This document shows positions 1 to 7,037 of a DNA stretch of 37,600 bases, one piece after another; the first letter of the stretch is position 1; each line of letters begins with the position of its first letter. Under the pieces are notes generated by a model. The model worked only from the letters and a program-made list of their open reading frames with translations. It was not told the origin of the DNA and made no database searches. Source of the DNA: Acidobacteriaceae bacterium (lineage in GTDB: Bacteria > Acidobacteriota > Terriglobia > Terriglobales > Acidobacteriaceae); contig CAJCIM010000204.1 of assembly GCA_903970395.1 (NCBI GenBank), forward strand, positions 1-37,600, in the 5' to 3' direction. Made by a program: the position numbers and the translations under genes.

Positions 1-1
1 T

Positions 2-241
2 GAGGTTGGCGTGTGGGATGCCGAGGCCGCCAAGCTGATGGGCGAGAAGGCGGGCAGCTTCAAGAACCCGGAGGAGCGCGCCGAAGCCGAATCTCGTGCG
101 AAGGCGATTGTGCTGGCAGCGACGCACTACAACGATCCCGCGATCATTGCGCAGGCCAGCGAAGACTGCCTGGGCGCGATGAAGGGGCTGGCTGTTGGGA
201 TGATTGAAGACGCGGACATGATGCAGAACCGGGGCTGGTAG
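2..241 (+). CDS. Unknown protein, C-terminal part (5' end outside window)
   Basis: The reading frame is open from the first complete codon of the window to the TAG at 239-241, so this is the last 79 or so residues of a longer gene. A GTG at 11 is in frame, but nothing like a ribosome binding site can be judged there. The visible part is acidic, rich in Ala and Glu, apparently all helical, with one Cys near its middle and no membrane segment. It ends in the residues MMQNRGW. I do not recognise the family. The next gene starts 33 bases downstream on the same strand, so the two could be co-transcribed. Confidence 0.55.
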   Translation, partial: EVGVWDAEAAKLMGEKAGSFKNPEERAEAESRAKAIVLAATHYNDPAIIAQASEDCLGAMKGLAVGMIEDADMMQNRGW

Positions 242-274
242 TAGCTTCACCATCCATCGGCAAAGAGGTGAGCT

Positions 275-781
275 GTGCGATTAGCCGCTTCACAGTTTCA
301 TATTCCAGCGGTACGCGAGCAGGCAGTGAAGACGCTGGCGGCTGGTCAATCTGTTACGTTGACAGCTCCTCTGCGTGTGGCACCAGTTATAGGCGGCTCG
401 ATCTCCGCGGTGGGCGAGGCGATCGATACGGGTCCAGCAACGGACATCCTTTATGGGTTGAAGGCAGCCGGTGTGCGGTTCAGCAAACCAACTGCCGACA
501 GCATCACAGGGATGGCCGCACCGCTGAATATGGCTGCTGCTCTGGCCAGGGATGCGGCTATCGAGCACCTAAAGAGTCTTCATCCAACTTTGGGTGCGGT
601 GCTTGGAACTGCTTTCACGATCTTTGATCAGATTGAAACGGTGTCGGTGGTGAAAGTTGGCGACAAGACGGTGGGAACCATTGTCGTTACAGCTGTTGGT
701 GGGCTGCAACGCCACTTTATGCTCAGACCGCACATCGATAAAAATTACGTCGAGATCGGCATCCAGGAACACCACGCATAA
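275..781 (+). CDS. Hypothetical protein, 168 residues
   Basis: The gene starts with GTG at 275, preceded by AAAGAGGTGA about five bases upstream, a good Shine-Dalgarno match. The predicted 168-residue protein has no signal peptide and no clear membrane helix. The middle (about residues 55-105) is Ala-rich and helical. The C-terminal third alternates short hydrophobic stretches (VSVVKVGDKTVGTIVVTAVGG), suggesting beta strands, and ends in His-His-Ala. I do not recognise the fold or family. It follows the truncated gene closely on the same strand and faces the leftward small membrane genes across a 75-base gap. It is taken as real because of the ribosome binding site and because the opposite-strand frames here are broken up. 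Confidence 0.6.
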   Translation: MRLAASQFHIPAVREQAVKTLAAGQSVTLTAPLRVAPVIGGSISAVGEAIDTGPATDILYGLKAAGVRFSKPTADSITGMAAPLNMAAALARDAAIEHLKSLHPTLGAVLGTAFTIFDQIETVSVVKVGDKTVGTIVVTAVGGLQRHFMLRPHIDKNYVEIGIQEHHA

Positions 782-856
782 GATTAGATGACGTACTGAA
801 AGCGGGCTCTGTAGACCAGGGGAAAGTCACAAAGCCCTTCGTGCTTCTGCAAAGAC

Positions 857-1036
857 TTACTTGCGGACGATGAGGTAGATGATGGGGACGATGGGGCAGC
901 AGAAGAAGGTGCCGATGGCCCATAGTATAGAGTTGCTGTCGGCGCGCCTCTGAGCGTCGTTGTAGACCCAGATGGCGACGAGCAGCGTGATGACGAAACC
1001 GGTAATACCAAAGCCGAAGTGAAGTAGATGGAACAT
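857..1036 (-). CDS. Small integral membrane protein, 59 residues
   Basis: This short gene reads leftward from ATG at 1034-1036 to TAA at 857-859, with AGGAGC five bases before the start. The protein has two hydrophobic helices, at about residues 8-24 and 37-57. Between them is a hydrophilic turn with the sequence YNDAQRRADSNS. The second helix contains a Cys-Cys pair and ends in YLIVRK. The layout, with an Asp-Ala-x-x-Arg turn, Trp at the start of helix 2 and Tyr-Leu-x-x-Arg at the end, resembles small PLDc_N-like (phospholipase D nuclease N-terminal-like) membrane proteins. That likeness is by eye only. It lies ten bases after the DUF2752 gene on the same strand, so the two probably form an operon. 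Confidence 0.7.
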   Translation of the reverse strand: MFHLLHFGFGITGFVITLLVAIWVYNDAQRRADSNSILWAIGTFFCCPIVPIIYLIVRK

Positions 1037-1046
1037 ATTGCTCCTA

Positions 1047-1421
1047 CTAGTAGGGAAGATTGTTTACGACTAACATCACAACGAGAGCAGCCGCTACAGT
1101 CTTGTGCACCGCAGGCTGATGGAACAACCCAAGCCTCTGCTGCGACCAGGCCCAGAAAAATAGCACAGGATAGACGAGATAGATAACGCCGACGGCTATC
1201 CAAGAGAAAGGATTCAAGTGAGGCTTTTGTCCGTGGAGTATATCGGTAAAGTCGCGGGTCATTCCACAAAAAGGGCAGTTGAGGTGAAAGAAGGTGTGGA
1301 AGACGCAGCTGGGGCCATGCGCGAGCACCGAAGGCGGAGCGAAGCTCAGGAGCGCGGTAGCGGCGATGATACCGCCTAAAATAAAGAGATGGATCCGCGC
1401 TGCGGAGTTTTCGGCTTGCAT
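1047..1421 (-). CDS. DUF2752 family membrane protein
   Basis: The 124-residue protein carries the motif CPFCGMTRD (residues 49-57), the hallmark of the DUF2752 family of small membrane proteins of unknown function. Hydrophobic helices lie at about residues 11-30, 71-92 and 104-120. A short conserved loop with Cys39, His-Leu-Asn and the CxxC lies between the first two. The ATG at 1419-1421 has GAGGAG seven bases upstream. The spaced Cys residues suggest metal binding or a redox role, but none is established. It is the first gene of a leftward pair with the 59-residue membrane protein. Family assignment is fairly sure; function is unknown. Confidence 0.8.
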   Translation of the reverse strand: MQAENSAARIHLFILGGIIAATALLSFAPPSVLAHGPSCVFHTFFHLNCPFCGMTRDFTDILHGQKPHLNPFSWIAVGVIYLVYPVLFFWAWSQQRLGLFHQPAVHKTVAAALVVMLVVNNLPY

Positions 1422-1507
1422 CGATGTTCTCCTCTCTGCGCGCCAGGACGGCGTAAGGTGATGGAAGGGCTTGCAGCCAAGTTACTCGATAGGAGAGCGA
1501 AGGGCAA

Positions 1508-2125
1508 TTGAAGAATGAACCTGTGACGATCGGTGTACTGGCTCTGCAGGGGGCGTTTGACGTCCATGCGAAGCGGCTGCAGGAGCTGGGCGCGGTGGTG
1601 CGGCTGGTAAGGAAGCCGGAGGAACTCGCGGGGCTAGATGGGCTGGTGATTCCGGGGGGAGAGTCGACGACGTTTTTGAAGAACCTGGAGCGCGTAGGAT
1701 TCTATGACACGCTCGAGGCGTTTGTGCAGTCGCATCCTGTGTTTGGGACGTGCGCGGGGTGCATCCTGATGGCGAACGAGGTGGCGAACCCGCCGCAGAG
1801 GTCGTTTGCGGTGCTGGATGTCGCGGTGGAGCGGAATGCGTATGGCCGCCAGAATGACTCCGTGATCTTGAACGAGCAGACTTCCCTGCCCGGCGGCCCG
1901 GTGGAGATGGTGTTTATTCGCGCGCCGAGGATCTCGCGGGTCGGTGGTGGAGTGGAGGTGCTGGCAGAACGCGATGGGCATCCGACGCTGGTGCGCGAAG
2001 GGCGGCTGCTGGCGGCGACGTTTCATCCGGAGCTGACGGAGGATCCACGGGTGCATGCATATTTTCTGGAGATGGTGGAGGAGGCGAAGGGGGACCAGAA
2101 GAGGAGTAGAGAGGTAACGGGGTAG
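1508..2125 (+). CDS. pdxT: Pyridoxal 5'-phosphate synthase glutaminase subunit PdxT
   Basis: PdxT hydrolyses glutamine and passes ammonia to PdxS, which makes pyridoxal 5'-phosphate from ribose 5-phosphate and glyceraldehyde 3-phosphate. The class I glutaminase triad is visible: Cys82 in FGTCAGCIL, and His173 and Glu175 in FHPEL. The oxyanion-side motif PGGEST is at residues 49-54. The N-terminus IGVLALQGAF and the 205-residue length fit the family. The start is TTG at 1508; no ATG in frame precedes the conserved N-terminus, and AGGAGAGCGAAGGG lies upstream. The usual Gly-Leu/Met after CAG is replaced by Gly-Cys. The partner pdxS is not in this window, so the two genes are split in this genome. 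The C-terminal tail (KRSREVTG) is encoded by a purine-rich GAGGAGTAGAG repeat and may not be conserved. Confidence 0.95.
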   Translation: MKNEPVTIGVLALQGAFDVHAKRLQELGAVVRLVRKPEELAGLDGLVIPGGESTTFLKNLERVGFYDTLEAFVQSHPVFGTCAGCILMANEVANPPQRSFAVLDVAVERNAYGRQNDSVILNEQTSLPGGPVEMVFIRAPRISRVGGGVEVLAERDGHPTLVREGRLLAATFHPELTEDPRVHAYFLEMVEEAKGDQKRSREVTG

Positions 2126-2234
2126 TGAGTAAGGAGTAGTGAAGGTGGGGTGCGTCGAGCTGAAGAGCAACCCATTCAAAGCCAGACGATAACCGCCGCA
2201 GGGCCATATCGGCAACGGCCTACAATTGTTGGTG

Positions 2235-2999
2235 ATGGCTCCTGTGCAGACAATGGATGCGGTGCGGTGGGGGTGGTATCTGCCGCGGGATGGCGCTCTG
2301 CATGGGCCGGCGCTCGATGCGCACCTGATGCTGAATCTTTGGATTGCGCTGGGGCTGCTGGTGCTGGCGCACATCGTGTTGCTGGTGGGGTTGATGGTGC
2401 GGCGCAGGCGCGCGCAGATGCCGGTGGTGGTGCTGGAATGTCTGCCGCTGCTGGTGTTAACGGTGTTGTTTGCATGGCTGGCGGGGCGGTCGGAACATCT
2501 CTGGGCAGCGCAGCGCTATGTGGGCGCGGCCCCGGCGGCGATGCAGGTGGAGGTGACCGGCGAACAGTTCGCATGGTATTTCCGGTATCCCGGGGTGGAT
2601 GCAGCGTTTGGACGGACGAAGCTGCAGTTGGTGTCGGCGGCGGAGGGGAATCCGCTGGGGATCGACCCTGGCGATGCCAAGGGTAAGGACGATGTTGTGA
2701 CGAGCCAGCTGGTGCTGCCGGCCGGGCGCGAGGTCGACCTGACGCTGCGGGCTCTGGATGTGATCCATGGGTTTTCCGCGCCGGAGATGCGATTGAAGCA
2801 GAATGCGGTGCCGGGGCAGACGTCGCATATTCACTTCACTCCGACAGTGCCGGGTGAATACGCGATTCTGTGCACGCAGGTTTGCGGGATGGGCCACTAC
2901 AGGATGCAGGCGACTCTGCGTGTGCTGCCAGCGGCGGAGTTCGATGCGTGGCTGAAGGGGCTTGAGGCGGCGAAGCTCGCGAACGAGGTGCAGCGGTGA
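2235..2999 (+). CDS. coxB: Cytochrome c oxidase subunit II
   Basis: This subunit takes electrons from cytochrome c through a binuclear CuA centre on the outer side of the membrane. Two membrane helices lie at about residues 33-55 and 65-84, followed by the periplasmic cupredoxin domain with EQFAWYFRYPG. The CuA ligands are all present: His178 in DVIHGFS, and Cys213, Cys217, His221 and Met224 in CTQVCGMGHYRM. Gln215 stands where the aa3-type family has the Glu that also ligates Mg. There is no fused cytochrome c domain. The start is uncertain: ATG at 2235 is preferred, but in-frame TTG (2226) and GTG (2232) are possible and no strong ribosome binding site is seen. Its stop overlaps the subunit I start, so translation is likely coupled. 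Confidence 0.93.
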   Translation: MAPVQTMDAVRWGWYLPRDGALHGPALDAHLMLNLWIALGLLVLAHIVLLVGLMVRRRRAQMPVVVLECLPLLVLTVLFAWLAGRSEHLWAAQRYVGAAPAAMQVEVTGEQFAWYFRYPGVDAAFGRTKLQLVSAAEGNPLGIDPGDAKGKDDVVTSQLVLPAGREVDLTLRALDVIHGFSAPEMRLKQNAVPGQTSHIHFTPTVPGEYAILCTQVCGMGHYRMQATLRVLPAAEFDAWLKGLEAAKLANEVQR

Positions 3000-4732
3000 A
3001 GATGTTCGCGACCGGGCATCGCGCGGTTGGGTTTGGATATCTGGCGATCTCCGTGATTGCGGTGACGGTGGGGACGCTGCTGTCGCTGGTGATGCGGCTA
3101 CATCTGACGTGGCCGGATTGGCCGCTGCCATTGCATGGGCCGGTGCTGCCAGAGGAGTACCTCGCGGTGGTGACGATGCATGGGACGCTGATGCTGTTCT
3201 TCGTGGTGACGGTAGCTCCGACGGCGGGGTTTGGGAACCTGATTCTACCGGCGCAGATTGGGACGCGGAGGATGGCGTTTCCGCTTCTGAATACGCTGGG
3301 GATGTGGACGATGGCGCTGGCGCTTGTAGTGCTGCTGGCGGCGTTCGCTGTGCCGGGAGGTGCGCCGATTGGGGGGTGGACGGCGTATCCGCCGCTGTCG
3401 GAGAGTGTGCTGGCGGGGCCTGGTCAGGGGCTGGGAATGGACCTTTGGCTGGCGAGCATTGCGCTGTTCTGCGTGGCTGGGACGATGGGCGCGGTGGTGA
3501 CACTGACGACGATTGTGAAACGTCGCTGCGAAGGAATGACGTGGGAACGGTTGCCACTGACGGTGTGGGCCTGGTTTACGGCGGCTCTGCTGAGTGTACC
3601 GGCGTTCAGCGTGCTGCTGGCGGCGCTGGTGCTGCTGTTCTGTGATCGTCATCTGCAGAGCGGATTTTTTGTGCCGTCACAGGAGTGGATGAATGGGGTG
3701 ATGATTGAGCACCACGGCGATGGGTCACCGCTGCTGTGGCTGCACCTGTTCTGGTTTTTCGGACATCCCGAGGTGTATATTGCGGTGTTGCCGGGGATGG
3801 GGCTTGTGTCGATGGTGATTGCAAACTTTGCGCGGCGGCGGGTGTTTGCGTACAGGCTAATGATTGCGACGACGCTGCTGATTGGGCTGCTGGGGATTCT
3901 GGTCTGGGGACACCATATGTTTGTCGCAGGGTTGAATCCGTTTGCGGGGACAGTGTTCAGCGTGTCGTCGCTGGCGATTGCTCTGCCTTCGGCGGCAAAG
4001 GTGCTGAGTTGGCTGGCTACGGCGTGGGGATCGCGCGGTGTGCGCGGCCGGATGGCGACGCCGATGCTGTTTGCGCTGGGTTTTGTGTCGTTCTTCATCG
4101 CAGGCGGCCTCACTGGACCGATTCTGGCTCAGCCGATTCTGGATGAGTATCTGCACAATACGTTCTTTGTGATCGCGCACTTTCACCTGGTCATGTCGAT
4201 GGCGGCGATTCTGGGGCTGTTCTGCGCGATCTACTACTGGTATCCGCTGCTGTTTGGGCGCAAGCTGTCGGAGTCGCTGGGGCGGTGGCACTTCTGGCTG
4301 ACGCTGCTGGGGGCGTACGCGACGTTCCTGCCGATGTACATTACTGGGCTGGGAGGCGAGCCGAGGCACTATGCGCAGCTGAGTGGGATTGCCGGGCCTG
4401 GGGCTCGGCTGCTGGCGTTGACAATGCCGTTGCAGCGGCATATTACGTTCTCGGCGATTGTGCTGATGTCGGCGCAGGTATTGTTCTTCTGGAATGTGCA
4501 GATGACGGCGCGCAGGCCGAGGCTGGCGGAGGAGAATCCCTGGCAGGCGACGACGCTGGAGTGGGCACCGGGGGCGATGGACGGCGATGATGACGATGAG
4601 ACGCATCCAAGAAGGCACGCGTATCGTAATCCTTGCGTGTACGGTGAAGACGGCGAAGGATTTTTGCCACAATGGAGCGAGGATGCTTCTCTCCACAGGT
4701 TTCCGATTCCGCTGAAGACGGAAGCGGAGTAA
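2996..4732 (+). CDS. coxA: Cytochrome c oxidase subunit I
   Basis: This is the catalytic haem-copper subunit that reduces O2 to water, 578 residues with about 12 membrane helices. Haem a ligands are His62 (TMHGTLMLFF) and His397, and the haem a3 ligand is His395 (AHFH). CuB ligands are His257 (GHPEVY, with Tyr261 for the His-Tyr link) and His306-His307 (WGHHMF). Glu259 of GHPEV marks an A1-type oxidase, and the K-channel lysine is Lys335. Odd residues: Arg92 replaces the D-channel entry Asp in the ...DMAFPR... motif, Asn388 replaces the Mg-site Asp of the HD-T-Y/F motif, and His458 replaces the second Arg of the haem-propionate PRRY motif. GTG at 2996 overlaps the subunit II stop. A polar C-terminal tail follows ENPWQATTLEW. 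Confidence 0.95.
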   Translation: MKMFATGHRAVGFGYLAISVIAVTVGTLLSLVMRLHLTWPDWPLPLHGPVLPEEYLAVVTMHGTLMLFFVVTVAPTAGFGNLILPAQIGTRRMAFPLLNTLGMWTMALALVVLLAAFAVPGGAPIGGWTAYPPLSESVLAGPGQGLGMDLWLASIALFCVAGTMGAVVTLTTIVKRRCEGMTWERLPLTVWAWFTAALLSVPAFSVLLAALVLLFCDRHLQSGFFVPSQEWMNGVMIEHHGDGSPLLWLHLFWFFGHPEVYIAVLPGMGLVSMVIANFARRRVFAYRLMIATTLLIGLLGILVWGHHMFVAGLNPFAGTVFSVSSLAIALPSAAKVLSWLATAWGSRGVRGRMATPMLFALGFVSFFIAGGLTGPILAQPILDEYLHNTFFVIAHFHLVMSMAAILGLFCAIYYWYPLLFGRKLSESLGRWHFWLTLLGAYATFLPMYITGLGGEPRHYAQLSGIAGPGARLLALTMPLQRHITFSAIVLMSAQVLFFWNVQMTARRPRLAEENPWQATTLEWAPGAMDGDDDDETHPRRHAYRNPCVYGEDGEGFLPQWSEDASLHRFPIPLKTEAE

Positions 4733-4778
4733 TCTTGTTGCAACAGACGCTAGTTGGAAACGCAATGGGGGGACGCCA

Positions 4779-5564
4779 ATGCCGACCATCCTGACACCGC
4801 CGGAGATCGACCGGAAGCGAGACCGCCATGAGGGCGACGAAGGCACTGGCAACGGCACTGGCAATGGCCAGAAGCCTCCTACCGACAAACGCACCGGCGG
4901 CAATGGTGACGGCGACAACTGGGACAATCATCCGCAGGGGCATCGCGGGCCGCGAGAGCGACTGTCGGCGGCGCGGGTAGGTTTGTTCTTCGCACTGGGC
5001 GGTGACCTGATGTTCTTCGTTGCGCTGGTAAGCATCTTCTTTGTCAACAAAGAAAGCGGGCACTTCGACGCGTACAGCCACTACATCAACGAGTGGCTGC
5101 CGACAGCGATTCCTTCGATCCTGTGGCTGAATACGGGCGTGTTGCTGCTCAGTTCGGTGTCGGCGGAGATTGCACGGCAGGGGATGTTCGACGAGCGCAG
5201 AACGATGGATGAGTGGTTTGGGCTGGGGCGGCCAGTCTCGAACCGCGCGAGTGCGTGGCTGGCGGTGACGCTGTTGTTCGGCGGGATCTTCCTAGCCGGG
5301 CAGTGGATTGCGTGGCAGCAGCTGAGGGCGCAGCATGTGTTCTTCAGCTCCAGCATGAGCAGCCACTTCTTTTACCTGATTACGGTGACGCATGCGGCGC
5401 ATCTGTTTCTGGGGTTGGGAGCGGTGGTAGGTGCGCTGCTGGTGCTGCGGCGGTCGCGGTCGATGCTGACCCGGCAGGTGTTAGTGGATGGCACGGTGTG
5501 GTATTGGCATGTGATGGGCGTGCTGTGGCTGTTCCTGTTTGTGCTGCTGGAGTTTGGGCAGTGA
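4779..5564 (+). CDS. coxC: Cytochrome c oxidase subunit III
   Basis: Subunit III stabilises the oxidase core in the membrane. The C-terminal 190 residues hold five hydrophobic helices with family motifs: GGDLMFFVALVSIFFV, SHFFYLITVTHAAHLFLG and the final WYWHVMGVLWLFLFVLLEFG. The family's conserved Glu in the first of these helices is Asp here. The first 60 or so residues are an unusual hydrophilic stretch rich in Gly, Asn, Asp, Lys and Thr, with repeated Gly-Thr-Gly-Asn units. It has no counterpart in ordinary subunit III and is probably a disordered cytoplasmic extension. ATG at 4779 is the only reasonable in-frame start. The gene lies 46 bases after subunit I and overlaps the next small gene by the GTGA at 5561-5564. 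Confidence 0.93.
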   Translation: MPTILTPPEIDRKRDRHEGDEGTGNGTGNGQKPPTDKRTGGNGDGDNWDNHPQGHRGPRERLSAARVGLFFALGGDLMFFVALVSIFFVNKESGHFDAYSHYINEWLPTAIPSILWLNTGVLLLSSVSAEIARQGMFDERRTMDEWFGLGRPVSNRASAWLAVTLLFGGIFLAGQWIAWQQLRAQHVFFSSSMSSHFFYLITVTHAAHLFLGLGAVVGALLVLRRSRSMLTRQVLVDGTVWYWHVMGVLWLFLFVLLEFGQ

Positions 5565-5782
5565 GCCGCGCTTCTCTGATGCGCTGGCTTACGCTGAGTG
5601 GGCTGGTGCTGTTTCTCTTCCGCGTTCAGGCGATGGGACAAGGGTGCGCGCAGTGTCTGGATAGCACGCGGGCGACGCCGCCCAGCATGCAGGCGGCCTA
5701 TAGGCATGCGATTTATTTACTGGGTGGGGCGGGGATGATGCTGTTTGTGGGTGGGGTGGTGCTGCTGCGGCGGTCGCGGTAG
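5561..5782 (+). CDS. 73-residue CxxC membrane protein at the end of the oxidase operon
   Basis: Translation from GTG at 5561, which overlaps the subunit III stop (GTGA), gives a 73-residue protein. It starts with a hydrophobic segment (about residues 9-25) that could be a signal peptide or membrane anchor. A short outside-facing segment follows with the CxxC motif GCAQC (Cys29 and Cys32) and then the stretch DSTRATPPSMQAAYR. It ends in a second hydrophobic helix and RRSR. The coupled start and the cysteine pair next to a CuA subunit suggest a small accessory part or a copper-handling or redox factor of the oxidase. This is inference from position; I know no named family. The longer frame beginning at 5213 is a read-through into subunit III in another frame. 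Confidence 0.75.
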   Translation: MSRASLMRWLTLSGLVLFLFRVQAMGQGCAQCLDSTRATPPSMQAAYRHAIYLLGGAGMMLFVGGVVLLRRSR

Positions 5783-5795
5783 GCGAGATTTAATG

Positions 5796-5842
5796 TCGGG
5801 CCTTCAGCCCTGGGCTGGTATATGGCCGGGCCGTTGGTCCTA
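5796..5842. repeat. Possible dispersed intergenic repeat (GGGCCTTCAGCCC-type)
   Basis: In the 137-base gap between the oxidase operon and the convergent dehydrogenase gene lies a GC-rich block. It contains the inverted repeat CAGCCC-T-GGGCTG (5805-5817), followed by GGCCGGGCCGTTGGTCC. The mirrored GGGCC / GGCCGGGCC units look like a fragment of a non-coding repeat family scattered in acidobacterial genomes. Only one copy is in this window, so the repeat status is unproven. It could also act as a terminator for the two convergent units. Confidence 0.3.
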
Positions 5843-5919
5843 AACGCAAAGGTCAATCGCTGGCGACTACTACTCTACGCGGGCTGACGTGCGAGCGATT
5901 ATGTCATCGGAGCCGAGTC

Positions 5920-7011
5920 TTACGGCTTCAGGACGATCTTCATCGAATCGGGTTGTGGATTGGAGGCGAGGTGGACGGCCTTCGCGGCTTCGTCGAGCGT
6001 GAAGCGGTGGGAGATGAGCTTGGTTAGGTCGAGCTTGCCGGAGCGGTAGCCCTCGAAGACGAGGTCAATGCCCTCCTGCTGGATGGCGACCGAGGCGGAG
6101 TAGGAGCCCATAAGGGTCTTCTCGTCCATGCAGACGGCGGCGGGGTCGAAGGGGGCGGTGCCGTGCTGTGTGCTGGCGAAGAGCATGACGCGGCCGCCTG
6201 GGCGGATGGCTTTCATCGCGGTGGCTATAAGGGCGTCGGCACCGACAGCGACGAGGGCGACGTCGGCGCCGCGGCCTTCTGTGGCGGACTTGCAGGCGGC
6301 TACGACATCTCCGCGGGCATCAAGTGGATGATTCAGGCCGAACTTGGCGGCGATGGCGTGGCGTTCGGGGTACATGTCCGAAGTCAACACGGTTGCGCCC
6401 GTTTGCGCGGCGAGTGCGGCCAGAAGAATGCCGATGCTTCCCTGCCCGATGACCAGGACCGTCTCGTCGGGCTGGAGGTCGAGGAGACTAATGGCCTTGA
6501 AGCAGGTGTTTACGGGCTCGATGAAGGCGGCCTGCTCGAATGGGATGTCGTTGGGGATGTGGATGAGGCCTGCGGGTGTTACACCGTCACCGACGATCCA
6601 GTCCATGACGCGGATGTACTGTGCGAAGCCGCCACCTGCGGGTTCGCCGACGCCGGCTGTGGTGCCGACTTTCTTGTAGGTCTCGCACTGCGCGAAGGTG
6701 TGTTTACGGCAGTAGAAGCAGTGCCCGCAGGGGATGTGGTGGAAGGCCATGACGCGGTCGCCGATGGAGAAGCCGCGCACGTTGTCGCCGATCGCGGCGA
6801 CGGTGCCGGCCATCTCGTGACCGAAGACGCGCGGAGCAGAGTGCGAACCGGTGTGGATCTTTTTGAGATCGGTGCCGCAGATGCCGCAGGTGTCGATGCG
6901 GACGAGGACTTCGCCGGGGCCGATGGCGGGGACGACGGCGCTCTCGGTTACGACGGTGTCTACGTCACGGTAGACCGCGGCCTGCATAGTGCTGGGAAGT
7001 GTCTCTCGCAT
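5920..7011 (-). CDS. Zinc-dependent alcohol dehydrogenase family protein
   Basis: This 363-residue medium-chain dehydrogenase/reductase oxidises an alcohol or polyol, or reduces a carbonyl, with NAD(P). The catalytic zinc site is Cys42 (TCGICGTD) with His65-Glu66 (GHE). Structural zinc ligands are Cys95, Cys98, Cys101 and Cys109. The Rossmann dinucleotide loop is IGQGSIGILLAALAA. The overall pattern is closest to sorbitol/threonine-dehydrogenase-like members, but the substrate cannot be read from sequence. The ATG at 7009-7011 is 26 bases after the stop of the nucleosidase gene, so the two are probably one leftward operon with the nucleosidase first. An in-frame Met at residue 9 is a possible alternative start. 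Confidence 0.88.
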   Translation of the reverse strand: MRETLPSTMQAAVYRDVDTVVTESAVVPAIGPGEVLVRIDTCGICGTDLKKIHTGSHSAPRVFGHEMAGTVAAIGDNVRGFSIGDRVMAFHHIPCGHCFYCRKHTFAQCETYKKVGTTAGVGEPAGGGFAQYIRVMDWIVGDGVTPAGLIHIPNDIPFEQAAFIEPVNTCFKAISLLDLQPDETVLVIGQGSIGILLAALAAQTGATVLTSDMYPERHAIAAKFGLNHPLDARGDVVAACKSATEGRGADVALVAVGADALIATAMKAIRPGGRVMLFASTQHGTAPFDPAAVCMDEKTLMGSYSASVAIQQEGIDLVFEGYRSGKLDLTKLISHRFTLDEAAKAVHLASNPQPDSMKIVLKP

Positions 7012-7037
7012 GTGGTGCCGTTGTTTTCCTTCTGCTT

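Noticed and set aside
784-1269. 161-residue leftward frame overlapping the DUF2752 and 59-residue genes
   Set aside because: The two smaller genes have ribosome binding sites and membrane-protein patterns; this frame is Ser/Cys-rich and has none.
2457-3557. 366-residue leftward frame opposite coxB/coxA
   Set aside because: Low-complexity Ser/Pro/Arg/Gln composition, antisense to two clear oxidase genes.
3857-4927. 356-residue leftward frame opposite coxA and the start of coxC
   Set aside because: Arg/Gln/Pro-rich shadow of the oxidase genes, without motifs.
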